A stretch of 64,000 nucleotides of DNA from Stereocaulon alpinum (taxonomy: Eukaryota; Ascomycota; Lecanoromycetes; Lecanorales; Stereocaulaceae): NCBI GenBank assembly GCA_018257865.1, contig JAEUBA010000070.1:1-64000 (forward strand), in the 5' to 3' direction. Position numbers and translations under genes: made by a program. The notes below the pieces were generated by a model. That model was not told where the DNA came from. It did not search any database and was given only the letters and a program-made list of their open reading frames with translations. Below, in pieces: positions 21,977-33,355 of the stretch. The stretch's first letter is position 1. Each line of letters begins with the position of its first letter.

Positions 21977-23278
21977 ATGGCCATGACCATGACCATGACT
22001 CCAACAAACGCTACCAGCTTCATTCCCACGACGCCGACACCATCATGTAAATTAGTCCCCAAAGAACCCTTCCTACCCTTCTTATCCGACAACGTTCTCG
22101 CAATCATCCTCCCGACCATTGTCTACACCGTTGCCGGTGGCTTCTTCCACTTGATCGATAGCTATAGTCTCTTCAGCTACTGGCGTATACACCCATCAGA
22201 AGAAGACATCAAGAGAAACCACGTCACAAGATGGCAGTGCCTCCAGACAGTCATCCGCTATCATCTTATGCAAATATCCATTGGGCTGCTTATGAACCAC
22301 CTAGCCGGTAACAAGCCCACAATGACCGGGGACGAGACATGCCGTATTCATAGGGCGGCCGACGCGATTAGCTATACGAGGAATCTCGTTCCTATGGCCT
22401 TGAATATCGTTGGCATTGATGCCAAAAGAATTGGTCTTGCGATGGAAGGCACGAGCACAGCCTTGGCGCAAGTACTGGCTGGTGATTATCTCTCTAGCGA
22501 GCGTACTCAAGGCTTCACAGCCTTGGAGCTTTCCTTGGCCAGATTCGTTGTATCGGTTGGCGTGCCAATGTTGCAGTATTTCGTGGCTCTGGCGGTCGTT
22601 GATACGTGGATTTATTTCACACACCGACTCTGCCATGTTAACAAGACACTCTACCGTAAGCCTCTGTGTTTGTCCGCAACTCCTAACCAAATCCAAGTTG
22701 TTCATGTCCTCTACAGGCATCGTCCACGCCCAACATCACCGGCTCTACGTCTCCTACGCCTACGGCGCTGTCTACGGCCACTGGCTCGAAACTCTTTTCT
22801 TAGACATCCTCAGCTTCGTCTTAGCAGGGGAACTAGCACAGCTCTCGGCGCGGCAGAGTATGCTCTTTGGCTCGTTTGCGACCATCAAGACGATTAGTGA
22901 TCATTGCGGTTATGTGTTTCCCTGGGATCCATTTAGGCTTGTGAACAACAATGGGGCCGTCTTTCACGACTTACATCATCAGAGTTGGGGGTTGAAGGTA
23001 TGACATACTCTCCGGAGGTAATGATGCTTTTGATTAGAGATGCTGATGGACGAATAAAGTACAATTTCTCTACGTATACCGTCTTCTGGGACAATTTTCT
23101 TGGGACTACCTGGGCTGATAAAGAGGGCGCTGAGAAGCGGTATCAGCGCGTTTGGGAGTTGAATGCTAAGCGAAGCCAAAGGTCGGACAAGGACCTCGCT
23201 ATCACGGCGGATCGATCAACGGAAAGGATTGTAGCGGAAGGTAAGGAATTGCACGAGCATGAGAGTTTCAAGAAATGA
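21977..23278 (+). CDS. Fatty acid hydroxylase-superfamily protein 1 (sphinganine hydroxylase-like)
   Basis: Exons 21977-22655, 22717-22997 and 23060-23278 give 392 residues. It is a membrane-bound di-iron oxygenase of the superfamily that includes sphinganine C4-hydroxylase (SUR2), C-5 sterol desaturase and ERG25. Histidine boxes are HRLCH (216-220), HAQHH (230-234) and HDLHHQ (310-315), all intact. Several hydrophobic segments flank them. The start was set at the ATG at 21977 (MAMTMTMTP); nearby in-frame ATGs make the exact start uncertain by a few residues. It is the plus-strand member of three paralogs within 5.2 kb, sharing the first intron position in the Arg codon of LYR. An ER location is expected for the family. 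The substrate is unknown: the divergence and the clustering argue against it being the housekeeping SUR2. Confidence 0.9.
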
Positions 23279-23699
23279 AAATCTAAGAACGCTCCATGTT
23301 GAGATATAGAAGGTTTGAGTTGGAGGCATACCCAGAGAGAAGTTTTATACAATCACATCACATAGAGGCTTTATACTTGATGACATTTGGATTAAGGTGG
23401 TACGGGCGGGCGAGGAGCAACATAGATCATCGTACTTGTCACACTACGACATGTCCTTGATTCTCAGAACCCATGAAAATGCCGAAATTAAGAAGTTTGT
23501 CAATCTATATCCCTTGACAAGTACGAACATATGTCCTCATCCAAATTAATCCTATCTAACAGGTTTCCTTATGATAGCAGGTACATGTAACAACACCAAC
23601 TTCGTAATGGTGACTTCTCCTGCGGAATCATGATACGTCGCTATTGGTCGCCGACTCCCACTAAGTCCTTTCCGCAGCCCTTCCGTTCGTCCAGCTTAC
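23279..23699. other. Convergent intergenic region between hydroxylases 1 and 2
   Basis: 421 bases between two converging 3' ends. No gene is seen; an A+T-rich stretch probably includes both poly(A) regions. Confidence 0.5.
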
Positions 23700-25056
23700 T
23701 CATTCCTCCTTCTCCGCCTTCTCCGCAGCTATCCTGCCCTTCCTATACAACTCATCTATCTCCTCCTGACTTTTGGCACAAACGGTATCACACATATGAT
23801 CCCAGAACGTCGTATAAAGCTGGGAGTAATTACTCTATTTTCCCATCCTTGAATCAGTCAAAAAACCAAACTCCAAGTAACACAGAAGATGCAAAAACTC
23901 CGTCCAAGAAAATCATTGCGGAAAAAAAACTCACTTTAATGCCCCAACTCTGATGATGCACATCGTGGAACTGCGTGTTCTGCTCGTTGCCCCATTGCAG
24001 CGGGTCCCATGGCAGTTTGTAGCCACAATGGTCATCGACGCCTTTCATTACGGAGATGGTGCTGAAGCACATTGTTTGGCGGATTGTGAGACCAGAGAGC
24101 ATGAGGGAGAGGGTGGTGCCTATTGTATCGAGGAGGAAGGCTTCGGAGAGAGTGTTGTAGAAGGCGCCGAAGGCGTACGGGACGTAGATTTTATGGTGGT
24201 GCGCGTGCATGTTGCCTGTTCGTATAGCTCGTTAGCCGCTGTCAATGCTGACGACTTTTGGAGTCGAGTTTCTTGGGTACAAAGGGGGACCGGTAGGGTG
24301 GGGGAGCGATGGGGATGGTGGAGTCGTACGATACATCCACCGGTTCGAATGCATTGCCCGATGCCAGAAGTATTGCCAGCTATCGCTGAAGAAGATCGCC
24401 ATCCCAAATCGCGCCGCTGGCTCTAATACCCAGTATATCGTTTTCGCGGCGTAGATTTCCCATGCGGAATATGCACTTGTCCAGACTTGTCCCTCGTGGG
24501 AAGCGAATACCAGCGTCACAAGCGCCAGCGGTTTGTTCTTGGTTGTACCGATCGTGGGACCGAATGTCGCTGCATAATTGTGCACGTGATGTCCGAGCAT
24601 TTTGGCATCGATGCCGATTGTTGCGAATGCGTATGGGATGTAGATCTCAGCCTGCTTCACGGCCCAATGCACCCTGCCAGCCCAGACGGCAATATCAAAT
24701 TCATCCCTCCCCACCATATCCCCCGGGCTTGTCATCCATCCGATCCATAGCCCCAACGCCGTCTGGATGACCTGCTGGAAAATCACAGATCGTAAGACTT
24801 CGGCAACAGAGACACGGTTTCGTTGTTTGAACTCTTCGGGTGTGTGTATCCGATATTGGGACCAGAGGTTATATTTGTCGATCAGGTGGAAAGTGAGGGA
24901 CATGAACCAGTATGCTATTACTGGGAGGAGGAGGGAAAGGTGAAAGTCAGAGAGGTAGGGAATGAGTGGAGGATGGGGCGTTAGGGTGTAGCTTGGGAGG
25001 AGAGTGGAAGGGGTGGCAACAGTGTGGTTCGATGCCATACCGCCTATACCCTCCAT
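23700..25056 (-). CDS. Fatty acid hydroxylase-superfamily protein 2
   Basis: Exons 24330-25056, 23935-24215 and 23700-23834 give 380 residues. It is a paralog of the genes at 21977 and 25792, with the same layout: N-terminal hydrophobic segment with FHLIDKYNLW, then the histidine boxes HRAMH (232-236), HAHHH (246-250) and HDVHHQ (326-331). Exon 2 is 281 nt long, exactly as in paralog 1, and both introns sit at the same places. The C-terminal tail is shorter and ends in Lys/Glu repeats. The start was set at 25056 (MEGIGG); the ATG at 25038 (MASNHT) is equally possible. All iron ligands are present, so it is probably active. The substrate is unknown. Confidence 0.9.
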
Positions 25057-25791
25057 ATTCTTGCTTGTGAAAGAGTTTACAATGGGGGAAATTTGCAGCA
25101 GATTACAACTGTTTGGAGACGTTGTATACGCCTTTTCGACCAATAACGAAAGCTCAGGTCGAGTAGAAAGGCATAGTGACAGTTTATAGTATGTTATGCA
25201 GCACACTCGGCTTGAGAATAGAGTCCTCCACCATGGTCGGCAAGACAGCAATAGAACTTTCGGCCATGCTCTGCCCAGCCGACGGCGCGTCAATCCGAAA
25301 TGAAGATCGAAAGCTATGCTAATACTAATGAGGAATGGTTCGTACATCGAAGGCGTTGAAGTGGTGGTGTAGTAGTTACCAGTAGCGTCGCTGTGGAGTA
25401 CAGTGGTAAGCGAGCTGTATGGAGAGGAGGCAAGGTGACCAATATTGTGGAGAGCCGATGTACCCCGTCGTAGATCAATACTTTCCCGCTCGTGCTCGTA
25501 AACTTTGGACCTTGATCTGGTTGTGCCATGAAATTCGAGACGCTTCGGAAATCTACAAACAGTCGAACATGACTTCAGAGGTGTGTTGGCTAAGGTTTAA
25601 AATCACGCAATTACTGCCGAGTCCGAAAAGTCCAACTTTACTCTGGCTTTTCTGCTCTCCCGAATAAGTCAATGGCCACTGGAAGAGGAAAACTTTGGTG
25701 GATGGACAAATCCAACAGAGCAGATCTTTTCTGGAACAAAGCAATCCAAAGCCAACACTCTTTACGTCTATACAGCCATCATTCGTCTTAC
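25057..25791. other. Intergenic region between tandem hydroxylases 2 and 3
   Basis: 735 bases holding the promoter of hydroxylase 2 and the 3' flank of hydroxylase 3. The frame of hydroxylase 2 stays open upstream of its start without matching its paralogs, so it was not included. Confidence 0.45.
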
Positions 25792-27108
25792 TTATATGTT
25801 GACTGCTGTCGATTGTCCGACAGTCATATCCGATGCCTTCTCTACCAACCTTTTCCTAGCTGCCGACGTTTCAGCAGTCATTTTACCTCTCTTATACTTC
25901 TCTTGGGCCAGCTCATCAAACGGCGACCAATGAGTACCCATTAGCCGATCCCAGAATGAGCCGTAGACCGAGAAGTTATGCTTCATACCCCAAGTTTGAT
26001 GGCTGTGGTATACGTAAGCGGTTAAATAGAAAGATGTGATGTGAGATTATACTGACTGTAGATCGTGAAAGAGCACAGAGTGAGGACAAACGATGTTGCA
26101 AGGATTGTACGGGAGATCGTATCCGCAGTGATCAACCACAGTCTTAAAGGTCCAGATGGCTCCAAATATAGCAGCTTGGCGATTATCGAGCTTGGCTATT
26201 GCGATGCATATGGGGAAAAGTATCATGTCAATCGGTATGGTTTCCAGTGGATGATTGTAGAAAGCGCCGTAGGCATATGGCACATATATATCATGATGCA
26301 TTGAGTGGATGTGTCCTTTTTCAAAGGTATCAGCTAAGACGCATGTGGAGTGATTATATACGAGCTTACTATATAGCCATTTGTTCACGTGAAAAGCCCG
26401 GTGGGTGAAATACTGCATTGTGTCCGCCAGTATCATTACGCTGATATACTGGAATAGCGGCACCAAGATCCAGTAGAGAATCTTTGCGGTTACAATTGTC
26501 CAAGCGGAGAAATTCGTTGAAACCATCGCTGTTTGTGGTTGAGCGACTTGAGATAAGTTTCGAATATTGTTGCCATAGGTATCCTGGATGAATTTTCCCA
26601 CGAAGCCAGATCCAGAATCTTTGGGACTTTCTGCGACCCAAGCCAATTCTAGCCCAAGATACCGCAGCCACTGAGTGGCTACAATTCCACCGCAACGGAC
26701 ATTTTGTGCCCATGTTGCTATGGCATACTCGTGTGAAAAAACTGGCTCCTCAGCAGCCGTGAGGTATCCCAAGGTGCATTGACATGCTTGCTGGAGAAGT
26801 GCAAATTTGATGACATTGGACTTGGTAGCTCGATTCTTCGAAAGATCTTCAGCAGGAGTATGGAGTTTGTACGCTGATAGAAGGCCTCTGGTGTCTATGT
26901 AGTGGAATATGCAACCTGCACCATCTTCATCAGCTGGAGGTATTGAATAGCGTTACTGAACCGACATACTGATAACCCAGTAAACTATTACTGGAACAAT
27001 GTATGGAAGATGATGATCCCCCAGAATGGGCAGTATCGATTCTCTTATTCTCATTTCGGGCGCCAGTGGGGTTTGATTATACACTTGTTGCTCCATATGT
27101 GCGAACAT
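25792..27108 (-). CDS. Fatty acid hydroxylase-superfamily protein 3
   Basis: Four exons, 26970-27108, 26370-26915, 26057-26315 and 25792-26002, give 384 residues. Histidine boxes are HRAFH (218-222), HIHSMHH (230-236) and HDLHHQ (312-317). It differs from its paralogs in having an extra 54-nt intron after YWVI near the N-terminus and in the place of its last intron, which splits a histidine codon of HDLHH (donor GTCAGT) 22 nt before the position used in paralogs 1 and 2. The N-terminal segment IFHYIDTRGLLSAYKLHTPAE aligns with FHLIDKYNLW of paralog 2. It is transcribed away from the NRPS-like gene, sharing a 1.85-kb divergent region. The start could instead be the second ATG at 27096. Confidence 0.88.
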
Positions 27109-28954
27109 AACTACTCAGCTTGGTGACCAAGTGATTGATAGAAACGTTAGTGACAAGGTTACAGTGCTGGGTGCTGTCGCTATTGTACCCAGTACGCTGC
27201 AATGAAAGCTCGATCACGCATACGAAGTTTCGACCTGCATTAGACTCGGTTCAACCTCGGGCCTATGAAGACTTGTGGCCTGCAGATAGCTGAACAGAAT
27301 TCCGTTGTAGAGCGGGGATTCTGCAAAATAGGTGGGAGTTGCATACATCCCGCATATTCGACTTAGTGCGCATTTTGGCGATTCCCCATTAGTCCTAAGG
27401 TGAGGATGATGTATTCCACGTCTGGTAGACCGAGTTCGTTCGATGAGCTGATCCTGTGATCTACGAAGGACATTGCGACAAGTGCATCTCTATGGTATCA
27501 GAGTTATAGTGCATTCACATGGATTTGGAGTGCGAGGCTAGATGCAATGCGAACATAGCGCGGGGCGACGGCGCTAATCAAACCAAATTATGTTGCTTGC
27601 GATATTGCCTCGCGGATAGTTCTATAATAATTAAATACACCTAACTTTTCGACTTGTGGCATAGTTACTAAGCGATGTCGGGGTGGATTCCGCCAAGCTC
27701 GCCAAGCCATTCTAGCGACGCTCAGGCACTTGTCGTAAGATAGCTTTTCTGTAAAATAGATCTAGTACGTTTTCTAGACACCTACGTACATACCAATGGA
27801 GTATCGCATACAACCGTCCAATTAGATGCGTACACTTTAGGCCACTTCAGCGAGTACCCTACCTTAGGTAAATTAGCCCTGCAAGAGTGATCGGCGCCTA
27901 AGTTAGGGGCTAAGTTTTCGGGTGACTCCAGGGTACATTATGTCCTGGACGAGCTTTTCCGAGTAGCGCTGCTTTAGACGTCGTGACCTCCAATCCACGC
28001 CCTGAGCGCCGAGCGGTCGGTAACGTTAGTGGGTCTCGGTGGGAGTAGCATGCATAATTCCCTCAATGCAGCTGTCAATGTTGATCTACGTACCTTACCT
28101 TACGTACCCCTGCTTCAAACCACGCGTTCGAAAGGGCAGCGGAGATGACTCGTACTTCTGATTGGTACGATACTGTGCCCAACGACTTTTCACTTGGCGC
28201 TGATCCGCCTGCAAACCCAGTGTTCGTCTACAATTACTACGATTGGGCTCGGAAAATAGTTCTAGGCATTGAGATGATACAGTGCCGAGTCAATGCGAAG
28301 CATAAACCACATTTGGCAAATCAATTAACTTTTTGGTTTAGCGGTGTTTCGGAAAATGGAGCGAGGGTGCTAGAGATGACTCGATATGGCCAACACGGTA
28401 CGCTACTAAGACTTTGGACCATCCAGACTTCGCTTCACTGATTGATAGTCTTCCAATTGAGGCCTGCAGGACTACCCGGCTGGTCCACATCCTCAAACCA
28501 ACTCGAATCGTTCATTAAGTGAGATTGTTCAATGATGGAATCCTTTGCGCATCGATATTAGGGACGAGGTGATGCTTTCGCGATCCGCGAGAGCAAGCAG
28601 CCCCCAACGACATCTCCACCACTTCCATTTCGAACGGGATCGGTCGTCTTCGGTCACGTTTGATGAAGTCTTGTGTGATTGAGATGGCGTGCGCACTTCG
28701 TAAGGAAGCAGAGAGTTCAGGCCCCGCATCGAGAAGATTGAGTTCATCAACATGGCTGCACATACAATCAGCGCCTCGCTAGGCGGAGCATTAGCCTGAG
28801 GCTGGTTAGGTACGTAATCTCTTTATTCGAGTAGCAACAATACAACTGTATAGTGCTTTCTGTTCGCTTTCAATATAGCAGGGAACACGTCAGCCACTAC
28901 GTAGCAAGAGGTCATGTCAATTTAGAGCGCTCCAGCAGCACACGCGGCACGTCA
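27109..28954. promoter_or_regulatory. Shared divergent region, hydroxylase 3 / NRPS-like gene
   Basis: 1.85 kb between divergent starts, a natural place for cluster-level control. An A+T-rich patch with TATAATAATTAAATAC lies near 27623-27638, on the hydroxylase side. No binding site can be named with confidence. One small frame at 28145-28441 is listed separately. Confidence 0.4.
28145..28441 (+). CDS. Small hypothetical frame, doubtful
   Basis: An ATG-started 98-residue frame (MTRTSDWYDTVPNDF), with aromatic, non-repetitive composition and no family I recognise. No flanking exon with the right phase was found. It may be a real small gene of the hydroxylase/NRPS-like neighbourhood, a gene remnant or chance. 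Confidence 0.2.
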   Translation: MTRTSDWYDTVPNDFSLGADPPANPVFVYNYYDWARKIVLGIEMIQCRVNAKHKPHLANQLTFWFSGVSENGARVLEMTRYGQHGTLLRLWTIQTSLH

Positions 28955-31900
28955 ATGTCTTATTCAAGGGCCGACAACATGGACGACCACGAAGATTATC
29001 AACCTCCATTCGAGGACCTCCCTCAATCGTACTTCCCTTGTTTGGACTCCAGACCTGGAACCAGTAGAGCTTGGCAATCCACCGAAGTCCCTTTCCGAGA
29101 TGCAGTACGTCTGCGAAAATTCTGCGAGCAATACAATGCCTCGTCCCTGTCTGTCTTCCAGGCAGCTTGGGCATTGGTCCTTCGATGTTACCTAGGCAAT
29201 CCTTCCGTCTGCTTTGTTTGCAGCTCGTCTGAGAATCTCGAGGCAGAGGTTATTTCGGGGGTCGCCCCATCTACTAGCGTTCATCACGTAGACTTTGGAG
29301 CGACGACCTCCTTGCTCGATGTTTTGAAAGGAGCACATACGATACACTTCCAACCTTCATCTCATCAGTCATCGGTTGGGCATAACATCCTGCCAATTAA
29401 CACCACTCTGGCGTATCGAGAAGCAACGAAGCGAGACTGGTATGGAGCGATTAGACCGGTCAATCAATGTTACGCCTATGATAGCAGAAAAGATGTGAGT
29501 ATTATGATATATTGCTCGCTCCATTGTCTGCCGCTTGTCTGTTGACAAAGCTTGTAGTTTGTTGTATCTGTTCAGGTTAGCCTTGCCGGAGACGACCTCT
29601 TTGTTGGGATCAATTACCACGAATCGACCCTGTCGGCTGTCTCGGCATTGAATGTGGCCAATGTATATTGCGCAGCTCTTAATGAATTATTGAACAATCC
29701 GCATGGGGCCGTAAGTCAAGTCAATCTATTCACTCAGAGAGATTTGGACCATCTCCAAAGATGGAATCAGCTCTTCCCGCAGAGGATCGATTCCTGTGTG
29801 CATGAATTTATTCTACGACACGCGGAAAGCGCCCCTCAATCGCCCGCGGTTTGTTCATGGGACGGGAATCTAACATACCATGAACTCGAAGCGTCATCCT
29901 TTCGACTGGCCAAGCATTTCGTTAATTCTGGCATCATACTTGAAACACTTGTTCCTGTTTGCTTCGAGAAATCCATGGTTGCCGTCATTGTTATGGTTGC
30001 AATTCACAGGGCTGGGGGAGCCTTTGTCCCCTTGGATCCCTCACATCCGAAAGACCGTATCAAGGCTATCATTGAGAAGGCAAATGCAAAGATCGTTGTT
30101 GGGTCTCCGGAGACGGCTCACCTATTCCATGGAATAGTCCCCACAGTGCTTCAAGTCTCGTCATCCATGGTCGCATCACTGCAAGAATCGCCTGAGAATC
30201 AACTTCCAAAAGTTCGTCCAGATCACGCTGCGTTTGTTCTATTTACTTCTGGAAGCACGGGTACCCCTAAAGGAATTGTTCAAGAGCATGCTTCTGTGTC
30301 TACGAGTTCCCTGGCGCATGGTCGTGCAATGAACATCTCATCTGAATCTCGGGTCTTTCAATACGCCGCCTTTACCTTTGATGTTAGCATGATGGATGTT
30401 TTCACAACACTAATTTATGGGGGATGCGTCTGCGTTCCCTCCGAAGAAGATCGAAGGGGCACTTTTACTTCTGCTATGAACAGGATGCGAGTCAATTGGG
30501 TCCTCTTCACGCCATCCGTTGCATCTCTGATCACCCCAGAAGAAGTTCCAACTCTCCAGAACTTGGCCTTTGGAGGTGAAGCAGTCAAGCAGGAGAATCT
30601 CAGTCGTTGGGTTGGTAGAGTACGGCTTTTCAATTGCTACGGGCCAGCTGAATGTGGTGCTTGTACAATAGGCGAGTACGTGAAGAAAGACTGTCGTCCA
30701 GGAAATATCGGACGGCAGTTCGGTGGTGAACTCAACTGGGTCGTAGATCCTGAAGATCACAACCGACTTCTTCCCATTGGTGCGGTCGGCGAGTTGGTGG
30801 TTGAAGGGCCCACGTTAGCTCGAGGCTACCTCAATGACTTACGAAAGACACGAGCAGCATTCATCAAAAATCCATCGTGGCCATCAGGAGCTGGACCCAA
30901 CAGGACTCGACGTATATACAAAACAGGAGACCTTGTTCGACAAAATTCGGATGGAACATTTGAATTTGTGGGGAGGAAGGACCACCAATTGAAAGTCAGG
31001 GGTCAGCGTGTCGAGTTGGGAGAAGTTGAATATCACCTCTCGACGTTCCCTGGTGTCGCTCTCTCGGTAGTTTCAATGCCACAGTCTGGACCGTACTCAA
31101 AAGCCCTGGTGGGTCTGATACAGCTCAATCAGCACTGTGAGAATCTAAACATGCAATACACTAAGCTCGACTACGTATCCAACGAGCAGTTTTTGGCCGC
31201 CAAGTTTGACACAGACGATCTTGCAAGATTCCTGAAAAGCAAACTGCCAAATTACATGGTCCCAGATCACTTTCTTATAGTCAATCGGCTGCCACTGTCT
31301 GTTTCAGGTAAGATTGACAGGAAGATTGTCGATGCCTGGCTTCTGACCACCTCTCGGAGCTATGAGCCTAAGGGGGCAAACAGAGGCTATAACGAGGATG
31401 TTCTACCCAAGGGAAATATGATAGCACGTGCGATATGCTCCAAGGTTCTCTCGATGGTTGCCCAACCCGGCAGCAAGTTCTTCGATTCACTGAATGGATC
31501 AAATTTTTCAATGAGTGCTGTGGGACTCGACTCCATACAAGTCATTAGTCTGACGATGTTCATACGACAGTCTTTTGGGGTTAAAGTCCACCTCAACACT
31601 ATTGCCAGTCCCAAATCAACGGTTCGAAGCATTGCCACTTCGATCGAAAACCTTCTGACAGGAGGTCGAGACCCTACGGCCGAGCCTCAAGTGAATATCA
31701 TGGAAACCTTTCGAAGTATCAAAGAAGACGCTCTAAAGAACTTCCCTCAGATTAGAGCAAGCTCACAGAACGTCTTCATGACTGGTGCAACTGGCTTCCT
31801 CGGATCTCGTATCTTATACCAGCTTTGCCGCGACACCAATGTCAGGAGAATCGTGGTTCATGTTCGAAGCCAAGGTATCCAGCACGCTTTGCAGCGAGTA

Positions 31901-32944
31901 ATTGAATCAGCAAAGATGGCCGGATGGTGGACTGAGGAGTATTCTCGAAAGCTGGAGGCGTGGCCTGGGGATCTAGCAAAACCGAATCTAGGTCTGAGTA
32001 TTGGGCAATGGCGTCAGCTGTGTGGACAGGGACCTCCTGCGGAGCGAATCACGGGGGTGATCCATAACGGCGCTGCTGTCAACTGGAGCGCTAACTTTCT
32101 ATCCCTAAAGGCGACCAACGTAGATTCCACAGTCGACCTTCTGAAAGCAGCCTTTCAGTCAGCCACTCTCTCCTCCTTTGTCTTTGTCTCCGGCGGGCAA
32201 AGATTGAAGACTGGCGAAGACAACGACACCCAGATCGCGGAAGAAGTGGCGATATCCAACGGCTATGCTCAGTCTAAATACCTGTCGGAGCTTATCGTAA
32301 AAGAATACGCACGAGAGTCGGCTCCGAGTCAACAACGGGTCTCGATCATCAAACCCGGCTACATAATTGGCACTACGAAAGAGGGCATTGCTAACGCTGA
32401 TGATTTCATCTGGAGGTTGACAGCTAGCTGCATCGAAGCCAAGTCATACAACGCTACGGAGCTCGACTCCTGGCTGTTCATCTCCGACGTCGACCGTGTA
32501 GCTTCTGCTGTCTTTGACTGCTGTTGTCCACATGTAAACTTCGTTCAACCCCAGAAAGCAAATGTGGTGAAGATCTTGGACGGAATCCCTGTGTCCGAGT
32601 TCTGGACTACAATAAAAAAGGACCTCGGCTACGAGCTCAACCCACTTAGCTCTGAGTCATGGATGAAGCAGATCTCCAAAGACGTCGAAGCGAGAGGTGA
32701 GAAGCATCATTTATGGCCTCTACTCCAGACCGTCGAGGAAGGGCAGGGTAAGATAGGCGCGCCGTGCGATCCTCGAGATATTGTGGAAAATGATGAGCGA
32801 AGGGTCAAAGCTGCGGTGAAGAAAAACGTGGAATACTTGAGCAGCATTGGTTTCTTGCCTAAGCCTAATGGCGAAAGGACGTCCTCGAAGAGCAAGACGA
32901 AATTGGGGTTCACTCGGTCTGCTCATATTGTTGTCAATGGCTAG
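28955..32944 (+). CDS. NRPS-like enzyme: half condensation-adenylation-thiolation-reductase
   Basis: Two exons, 28955-29494 and 29576-32944, give 1302 residues. It is a single-module enzyme that should activate a carboxylic acid as AMP ester, load it on its own phosphopantetheine arm and release it reductively as aldehyde or alcohol. The N-terminal ~200 residues match only the C-terminal half of a condensation domain and lack a usable HHxxxDG, common in fungal NRPS-like proteins. The adenylation domain has FTSGSTGTPKG (403-413), NCYGPAECG, YKTGDLV, GRKDHQLKVRGQRVELGE and SGKIDRK. The FDVS motif keeps the Asp that usually contacts the alpha-amino group, so an amino acid substrate is favoured. 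The carrier domain has GLDSIQ with Ser833. The reductase has TGATGFLG (916-923) and Tyr1077/Lys1081 (YAQSK). The start at 28955 is the first suitable ATG; 28979 is an alternative. Confidence 0.93.
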
Positions 32945-33355
32945 TGGGCTATTAGACGTTAAGATAGATGGTGGGCGTAGGGTGCATCGTTCTTCGATAT
33001 GGAGTAACGAAGTCGTATATATGGCCTCCACAGATCGCCTTGGCAGGAGAACAAGACTCGATTATGCGGCTAGAGAAAGACGTAATTTATAAAGGCTAGA
33101 ACTACCCGAGTAAGAAAACTTGGTAATATATTCACGTACAAATTTTAGTGGATCCCCCAGTAAAGCTTGGTGACCGCCTATCACAAAGTCCACACGAGCA
33201 CCTCCGGGCCTCGAACATCAGATGATTCGCACAACGAGGAGTGCTGGGTCCAATCAACTTGCTATGATCTAGCGCTCGCGATTATTGTCCAGTCCTTCTA
33301 CGCCGTGTAAGGTTGCGATTGGTTAAAACCAAATGCTGACGGCCCACAATCATCA
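32945..33355. other. Intergenic region before the permease
   Basis: 411 bases between the NRPS-like stop and the permease start, both on the + strand. Nothing further is seen. Confidence 0.45.
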
